Assembly: GCF_000381025.1 (NCBI RefSeq)
Contig: NZ_KB905813.1
Location: 850,716 to 914,715, forward strand
Length of the DNA: 64,000 nucleotides
Source: Streptomyces sulphureus DSM 40104
GTDB lineage: Bacteria > Actinomycetota > Actinomycetes > Streptomycetales > Streptomycetaceae
Reading direction: 5' to 3'
In this document: positions 59,697-64,000 of the stretch, piece by piece
Position numbering within the stretch: position 1 is the stretch's first letter
Layout of the letters: the number at the start of each line of letters is the position of its first letter
Made by a program: the position numbers and the translations under genes
The notes under the pieces: generated by a model
Told to the model about the DNA's origin: nothing
Databases searched by the model: none
Seen by the model: the letters and a program-made list of their open reading frames with translations, nothing else

Positions 59697-59960
59697 TCAG
59701 GCCGCTTGGACGGGGAGTTGCGCGCGGACGACGTCGACGAAGGCGCGCGGGGTCGTGGCGTCTCCCAGGACGGACTCCAGGTCGATGCCGTACTCGCGCT
59801 CGACCCGGCCGACCGTCTCCAGCAGGGCGAGCGAGTCGTAACCGATGTCGGCGAACTGCGTGTCGTGGATGTCCGCGTCGAGGTCGGCGCCCTCGGGGAC
59901 GCCGGAGCCTTCGAGGAGGATCCGTTTGAGGTCGTCGAAGGTGAAGGTGGTGTGTGACAT
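59697..59960 (-). CDS. Acyl carrier protein (type II PKS)
   Basis: An 87-residue ACP. The phosphopantetheine-bearing serine is in FADIGYDSLALLETVGRVE, within the usual helix 2 context, and the protein has the expected acidic N-terminal half. It carries malonyl units and the growing chain for the ketosynthase pair encoded immediately upstream (80-base gap). It must be activated by a phosphopantetheinyl transferase not seen here. Confidence 0.94.
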   Translation of the reverse strand: MSHTTFTFDDLKRILLEGSGVPEGADLDADIHDTQFADIGYDSLALLETVGRVEREYGIDLESVLGDATTPRAFVDVVRAQLPVQAA

Positions 59961-60039
59961 GAAGGAATTCCTCCTTGTGGGGGCGCGTGTGCAGGAGCGT
60001 GAGGGGCTCAGGAACGTGGGGTTTCAGGAGCGTGGAGGG

Positions 60040-61233
60040 TCAAGAGCGCACGACCATGGCGGAGTTGAAGCCGTCGTGGCCACGGGCGAGGATCAGCGCG
60101 GTCCGCAGACGGGCGGCGCGCGGCTGGGAGACGACGAGGTCGAGACCGTGCCGGTCGGCGGGTTCGACGTGGACCGTCGGGGGGATCAGCCCGTCCTCCA
60201 GAGCGAGGAACGCCGTGGACAAGTCCAAGGCCGCGGCCCCTGCGTAGAGCCGGCCGGTCATGGTCTTCGGCGCGGTGACCGGGACGCCGTGCGGCCCGAA
60301 CACCGTGACGAGGGTGTAGGCCTCGACGCCGTCGAGGTCGGCCTCGGCGGCGGCGTCCGCGAAGACCACGTCCACATCCCCCGGGGGCGTCTTCGCGTCG
60401 GCGAGGGCCAGTTCCACGGCCCGGCGTAGGCCGGTCTCCCGCCCGTCGAAGGTGGCGGCGTACCCGGCGATCTCGCCGTACACCCTGGCTCCGCGGGCGC
60501 GGGCGGCGTCGGCGGCTTCCAGGGTGAGCAGAGCGCCGCCCTCGCCCGGCACATGGCCGTCGGCCCGGTCGTCGAACGGGAGGTAGGCGTGGGTGGGTTC
60601 GTCGGCGGTGCTGAGACGGCCGCCGGCGTGCAGTCCGACCCAGCCCCAGGAGCACAGTAGGGCGTCGACCCCGCCGGCGAGCATCAGCGAGGTGCCTTTG
60701 CGGATCTGCCGCCTGGCCTGCGCTACCGCGTCCAGGCCGCCGGCCTGGTCGGTGACGACGACGCCACTGGGGCCCCTCATCCCGTTGCGGATGGAGATCT
60801 GGCCGGTGTTGACGGCGTAGAACCAGGCGAAGGACTGGTAGGCACTGACGTACTGACCGCCCCGGCTCCACAGGTTCTTCAGCTCCCGCTGGCTGAACTC
60901 GAACCCGCCTGCCGAGCTCGCGGTGATCACGCCCAAGTCGAATGCGGGCAGTTCGGCCGGCCGTACCCTCGCGTCCGCGAGGGCCCAGTCCGCGGCGACC
61001 AGGGAGAGCCGGGTGACCCGGTCAGTCTGCGGCATCAGACGGCTCGGGAGATGCTCTTCCGCCGTGAAACCGTTGATCTCTCCGGCGAGCCTCGCCGGGT
61101 ACGAGGCGGCGTCGAAGTGGGTGAGCGGGCCGATGCCGCTCTTGCCTGCGAGGGTCGCGTTCCAGTAGTCCCGCACGCCGAGTCCGTTGGGTGCGGTGAC
61201 GCCGAGCCCCGTCACCACCGCGGATGCGTTCAT
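60040..61233 (-). CDS. Ketosynthase beta subunit / chain length factor
   Basis: A 397-residue KS-fold protein in which the active-site cysteine is replaced by glutamine ([12 protein letters not shown]), the mark of a chain length factor. It pairs with KS-alpha, to which it is translationally coupled (ATGA). [16 protein letters not shown] and [14 protein letters not shown] are typical. It makes the malonyl decarboxylation starter and sets chain length; the gating residues cannot be judged by eye. Confidence 0.94.
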   Translation of the reverse strand: MNASAVVTGLGVTAPNGLGVRDYWNATLAGKSGIGPLTHFDAASYPARLAGEINGFTAEEHLPSRLMPQTDRVTRLSLVAADWALADARVRPAELPAFDLGVITASSAGGFEFSQRELKNLWSRGGQYVSAYQSFAWFYAVNTGQISIRNGMRGPSGVVVTDQAGGLDAVAQARRQIRKGTSLMLAGGVDALLCSWGWVGLHAGGRLSTADEPTHAYLPFDDRADGHVPGEGGALLTLEAADAARARGARVYGEIAGYAATFDGRETGLRRAVELALADAKTPPGDVDVVFADAAAEADLDGVEAYTLVTVFGPHGVPVTAPKTMTGRLYAGAAALDLSTAFLALEDGLIPPTVHVEPADRHGLDLVVSQPRAARLRTALILARGHDGFNSAMVVRS

Positions 61234-62501
61234 GCCGCGTTCCTTTCCGGTGCGGCCAGCACCATGGCGCTCTGGAACCCGCCGAAGCCGCTGCCGACCG
61301 TGAGGACGGCGTCGACGAGCTGGTCTCGCGCCGTCAACGGCACATAGTCCAGGTCGCACTCCGGATCGGGCGTGTGCAAGTTCGCCGTCGGCGGGACCAC
61401 GTTGTCCCGGATCGCCAGGACGGACGCGGCGATCTCGATGGACCCGATCGCGCCCAGCGAGTGCCCCACCATGGACTTGATGGAGCTCACCGGCGTGCGA
61501 TACGCGTGCTCGCCGAGGCTCCTCTTGAAGGCGGCGGTCTCGTGCCGGTCGTTCTGCTTGGTGCCCGAGCCGTGCGCGTTGATGTAGTCGATCTCGGTGG
61601 GGTCCATCCGGGCCCCGTCGAGGGCGACGGTGATCGCCTCCGCCATCTCCACCCCGTCGGGGCGCAGACCCGTCATGTGGTACGCGTTGCTCCGGGTCGC
61701 ATATCCCGCGATCTCCGCGTGGATACGGGCCCCACGGCGGCGCGCGCTCGTCAGCTCCTCCAGCACGAACACCGCGGCGCCCTCGCCGAGGACGAACCCG
61801 TTGCGGGTGCCGTCGAAGGGACGGGAGGCGTGGGCCGGCTCGTCGTGACGCGGGGTGGTCGCCTTGATCGCGTCGAAGCAGGCCATGGTGATCGGCGAGA
61901 TCGGCGCGTCGGTGGCACCGGCGACCATGATGTCCGCGCTGTCCTCACGGATCAGCTCAACGGCGTAGCCGACCGCGTCTAGCCCGGAGGTGCACCCCGC
62001 CGATACCACACCGCTCGGCCCCTGGGCCGCCACGGCCCGGGCGACCTCGGCAGCGAAGGAACTGGGCACGAAGTGGTTGTAGAAGTGCGGGTCGGCGTAG
62101 GTGTGGTCGACCAGGTCGAGCCGGCCGCCGTCGCTGACGACTCGGTAGTCCTCATCCAGGCTCGTGGTGGCGCCCACCGCGCTGCCGATGGTGACGCCGA
62201 TCCGGTACGGATCGAGGGCGGCGGTGTCCAGAGTGCTGTCGGCGACGGCGTCGCGCGCCGCGACCACGGCGAACTGTGCGGCCCGGTCCATCCGCCGTAC
62301 CTCGTGTGGGGTCAGTCCGTGCTGCTCCGGTAAGAAGTCGATCTCCGCAGCGACCCGGGAGCGGAACGGCGTGGGGTCGAAGAAGGTGAGGATCCGGGTG
62401 GCCGTACGGCCTTCGGTCAGCAGGTCCCAGAAGGCACCGGTTCCCACCCCGCCTGGGGCGAGGACCTGCATTCCGGTTATGACCACGCGCCGTTCGCTCA
62501 T
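61230..62501 (-). CDS. Ketosynthase alpha subunit (type II PKS)
   Basis: A 423-residue beta-ketoacyl synthase with the nucleophile in [17 protein letters not shown], histidines in [14 protein letters not shown] and [11 protein letters not shown], and the loop [28 protein letters not shown] typical of aromatic PKS. It condenses malonyl units on the ACP. The ATG at 62501 is the canonical start ([10 protein letters not shown]). The 306 bases between it and the cyclase gene contain a transposase remnant instead of the usual tight spacing. Confidence 0.95.
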   Translation of the reverse strand: MSERRVVITGMQVLAPGGVGTGAFWDLLTEGRTATRILTFFDPTPFRSRVAAEIDFLPEQHGLTPHEVRRMDRAAQFAVVAARDAVADSTLDTAALDPYRIGVTIGSAVGATTSLDEDYRVVSDGGRLDLVDHTYADPHFYNHFVPSSFAAEVARAVAAQGPSGVVSAGCTSGLDAVGYAVELIREDSADIMVAGATDAPISPITMACFDAIKATTPRHDEPAHASRPFDGTRNGFVLGEGAAVFVLEELTSARRRGARIHAEIAGYATRSNAYHMTGLRPDGVEMAEAITVALDGARMDPTEIDYINAHGSGTKQNDRHETAAFKRSLGEHAYRTPVSSIKSMVGHSLGAIGSIEIAASVLAIRDNVVPPTANLHTPDPECDLDYVPLTARDQLVDAVLTVGSGFGGFQSAMVLAAPERNAA

Positions 62502-62565
62502 CAGGGGACCATCCCTTCTACAGCCCTCTTCGGTAGGGTTGTGACTCCTCGGTTCCTGTGGGTGC

Positions 62566-62832
62566 ATGGCGATCACCACCCGTGCTGACAACAGCCGGCA
62601 CAGCAGCGCGTGGGCCGCGAAGATCTACACCGACGCGCGGGACCGCAACCCTCACGCCACCCGCATCCCGGCCCATGCCTGGCTCCGCGTGATCTGGGCC
62701 TGCTGGCGCAATGGAGCCTGCTACGACCCCGACATTCATCAGCCCAACGGAAAGATCAATACCGCCCCCGACGCCCTCTTGGCGGCCTGGAAGTTGACTC
62801 AGGAAACTCATGCTGGGGCCTCCCAGCGGTAG
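62566..62832 (+). pseudogene. C-terminal remnant of a transposase (IS110-like)
   Basis: An 88-codon frame with [48 protein letters not shown], split here over positions 11-57, resembling the C-terminal tail of actinobacterial IS110-type transposases. No upstream catalytic part is present. It is opposite in direction to the polyketide genes and ends inside the 3' end of the cyclase gene. The family is recalled rather than tested. Confidence 0.55.
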
Positions 62833-63410
62833 ACACGGGTGGCGACCTGGTCGGCGGTGGAGCGCCAGCTCGTCGGGTCGTACACCTTGACCAGGGGTTC
62901 GAGCTCCCGGCAGATCTTGATGAACCGCGGGTCCGCCTCCTTCCACGCTTGGTCGATCAGCGCGTACCCGTCCGACGTCGTGAAGTCCTGCAGGTGGAAG
63001 TAGACGCCGTCGAGGCTGAACAACTGGCGGCGGCGCGTACCCATGTGGTGCGGGAAGTCGGTGGCATCGAGTTCGGCGAACAGCGCCGAGACCTTGGGGA
63101 TCACCGCGGGGTCCATCCGGTTCACGATGACCGTGCTGTGCAGCGGTTGCCCCGGGGCGGTGGGCTCGCCGTCCCACCGGTAGAAGAGGGTCGCCTCGGC
63201 CTCGAGGGAGTCTCTCGGGGCTGGCACGGTCACGTCGTCGGCATCGGTGACATCACTGGCCTGTATCAGCAGGTCGTGATAACTGAAAAGCTGGCGCCGA
63301 AGCAAACCTGCCGCTTTGGCTTCACCGGTGGCATCGAATTCAGCGAAGGAATCACGTGTCTGTGTGATGGTGTCGGGTTCTGTTCGGCACATCCAAATGG
63401 CAGTCTGCAC
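62808..63410 (-). CDS. Doubled TcmI-type polyketide cyclase
   Basis: A 200-residue protein with two tandem units of the TcmI (dimeric alpha-beta barrel) family. The C-terminal unit is complete (VIVNRMDPAVIPKVSALFAELDATDFPH to YDPTSWRSTADQVATRVYRWEA). The N-terminal one repeats AEFDATGEAKAAGLLRRQLFSYHDLLIQ and ends ATLFYRWDGE but lacks about 30 central residues. Normal members have about 110 residues. GTG at 63410 with AAAGGGGA is preferred to ATG 63425. It would close later rings of the polyketide. Confidence 0.82.
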   Translation of the reverse strand: MQTAIWMCRTEPDTITQTRDSFAEFDATGEAKAAGLLRRQLFSYHDLLIQASDVTDADDVTVPAPRDSLEAEATLFYRWDGEPTAPGQPLHSTVIVNRMDPAVIPKVSALFAELDATDFPHHMGTRRRQLFSLDGVYFHLQDFTTSDGYALIDQAWKEADPRFIKICRELEPLVKVYDPTSWRSTADQVATRVYRWEAPA

Positions 63411-63488
63411 GTTTCCCCTTTCCATTTGCGGCGATCGGAAATGCGCAGTGGTCAGAAATATTTCGGGAACTATGCGCGGGAAAAGGTT

Positions 63489-63683
63489 TCAGTCCTCTTC
63501 GACCGACAAGGCTCCCGACGGGCAGATGAACACCGCTTGCCGCACCTTTGGCATCAATTCGCCCTCGGCCCGGTCGGTGCGCAGCTCGACCACTCCCCGG
63601 GCGTCCTGCGCGAAAACGCCGGGTTCCGTGAGCACGCACTGGCCGGCTCCGGTGCACACGTCTTGATCGCTGGAGATGCGCAT
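63489..63683 (-). CDS. Ferredoxin, 3Fe-4S type
   Basis: A 64-residue ferredoxin with DVCTGAGQCVLTEPGVFAQD and, near the end, AVFICPSGALSV. Only three cysteines are in the cluster pattern (C..AG..C and CP), indicating a [3Fe-4S] cluster as in ferredoxins that feed Streptomyces P450s. It starts 11 bases after the P450 stop codon with GGGGAGA upstream, so the two form an electron-transfer pair. The reductase is not encoded here. Confidence 0.92.
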   Translation of the reverse strand: MRISSDQDVCTGAGQCVLTEPGVFAQDARGVVELRTDRAEGELMPKVRQAVFICPSGALSVEED

Positions 63684-63694
63684 GCCGTCTCCCC

Positions 63695-64000
63695 TCACCA
63701 GACGACCGGGAGTTCGTACAGGCCGAACGCCAACGCGTCGTACTTGAACGGGAGGTCGGCCTCGTCGACGGCCGGCCGGAGCGTGGGGATGCGCTCGAAG
63801 AGGGTGTCGAAGACGATCTGCAGTTCCAAGCGCGAGAGGTTCTGGCCGAGGCACTGGTGCGGGCCGTAGCCGAAGGCCACGTGGTGGCGGGCGCCACGCT
63901 CCAGGTTGAGACGATCCGGGTCAGGGAACGCCGCGGGATCGCGGTTGGCGGCGAACACCGAGGCCAACACGCCGTCCCCGGTGCGGATCGTCACACCGCC
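63695..64000 (-). CDS. Cytochrome P450 (C-terminal part; gene continues past the window)
   Basis: The last 101 residues of a bacterial P450. The segment FAANRDPAAFPDPDRLNLERGARHHVAFGYGPHQCLGQNLSRLELQ contains the DPxxFPDP region and the heme-ligand cysteine loop FGYGPHQCLGQ; the C-terminus is intact. As part of the polyketide operon and coupled to a ferredoxin gene, it most likely hydroxylates or couples the aromatic product. Its N-terminal 300 or so residues lie beyond the right edge. Confidence 0.92.
   Translation of the reverse strand, partial: GGVTIRTGDGVLASVFAANRDPAAFPDPDRLNLERGARHHVAFGYGPHQCLGQNLSRLELQIVFDTLFERIPTLRPAVDEADLPFKYDALAFGLYELPVVW

Noticed and set aside
62518..63177. Minus-strand frame in a second phase across the cyclase gene
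   Set aside because: It overlaps the cyclase frame, which has clear repeated family motifs; this frame has none.
1..64000. CRISPR arrays, rRNA or tRNA genes
   Set aside because: No regularly spaced repeats, no rRNA-like segments and no cloverleaf with a TTC-A/G loop were noticed when reading the intergenic regions.

Overview
This is a high-GC actinobacterial sequence that reads as Streptomyces or a close relative. The supports are the strong third-position G/C bias, frequent ATGA/GTGA start-stop overlaps, GTG starts, two S-adenosyl methyltransferases of the DUF574 type, a type II polyketide cluster, and an intact tap-tpg pair. Tap and Tpg are the telomere-binding and terminal proteins that cap linear Streptomyces replicons, so the window probably lies on a linear chromosome or plasmid, perhaps towards an arm. 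No rRNA, tRNA or CRISPR array was seen.

Region 1 (1-35 kb) is a run of self-contained catabolic modules, each with its own regulator. (a) 1-5.4 kb: a DeoR regulator, a GntP permease and a SAF-domain dehydrogenase, divergent from a DUF1537 kinase (OtnK-like) and a class II aldolase (OtnC-like); this is a sugar-acid pathway. (b) 6.7-11.1 kb: GntR regulator, ADP-ribosylglycohydrolase, NCS1 permease and PfkB kinase, the same protein set as the E. coli yegTUVW genes. (c) 13.8-18.8 kb: a LacI regulator divergent from a glutamine-amidotransferase-like protein, ribokinase, DMT transporter and phosphotriesterase-like hydrolase, with TTGCGCAA operators. (d) 19-22.7 kb: the fructose operon fruR-fruK-fruA. 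(e) 23.2-34.9 kb: an IclR-controlled divergon of ten genes (amidohydrolase, FAD oxidoreductase, Asp/Glu racemase-like protein, two MmgE/PrpD proteins, CoA transferase, CitE-type lyase, cyclase-family hydrolase, anion MFS porter). Its substrate is not known to me, and it is the best candidate here for an undescribed pathway.

Region 2 (35-46.5 kb) holds mostly single genes: an aminoglycoside-phosphotransferase-fold kinase, an RNase HI with a Cys-rich tail, a GH64 glucanase behind a CebR-like palindrome, a zinc dehydrogenase and a ChaB/Rho-N protein. It also has an envelope operon of response regulator, sensor kinase, D,D-carboxypeptidase and a membrane-anchored VanJ-like phosphatase, followed by a second DUF574 methyltransferase.

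Region 3 (46.5-56.6 kb) is a decay zone. It contains a frameshifted lipoprotein gene beside three tandem palindromes, a dprA fragment joined to ruined copies of the tap and tpg ends, a TetR/VOC pair, a PQQ-propeller gene broken at a nine-base homopolymer, the intact tap-tpg operon, IS-like repeats, and SDR, AsnC and PhoX-like fragments.

Region 4 (56.6-64 kb, running off the end) is a minus-strand type II polyketide cluster: P450, ferredoxin, a doubled TcmI-type cyclase, KS-alpha, KS-beta, ACP, C-9 ketoreductase, didomain aromatase/cyclase, alpha/beta hydrolase and a lipocalin-like protein. A transposase remnant lies inside it.
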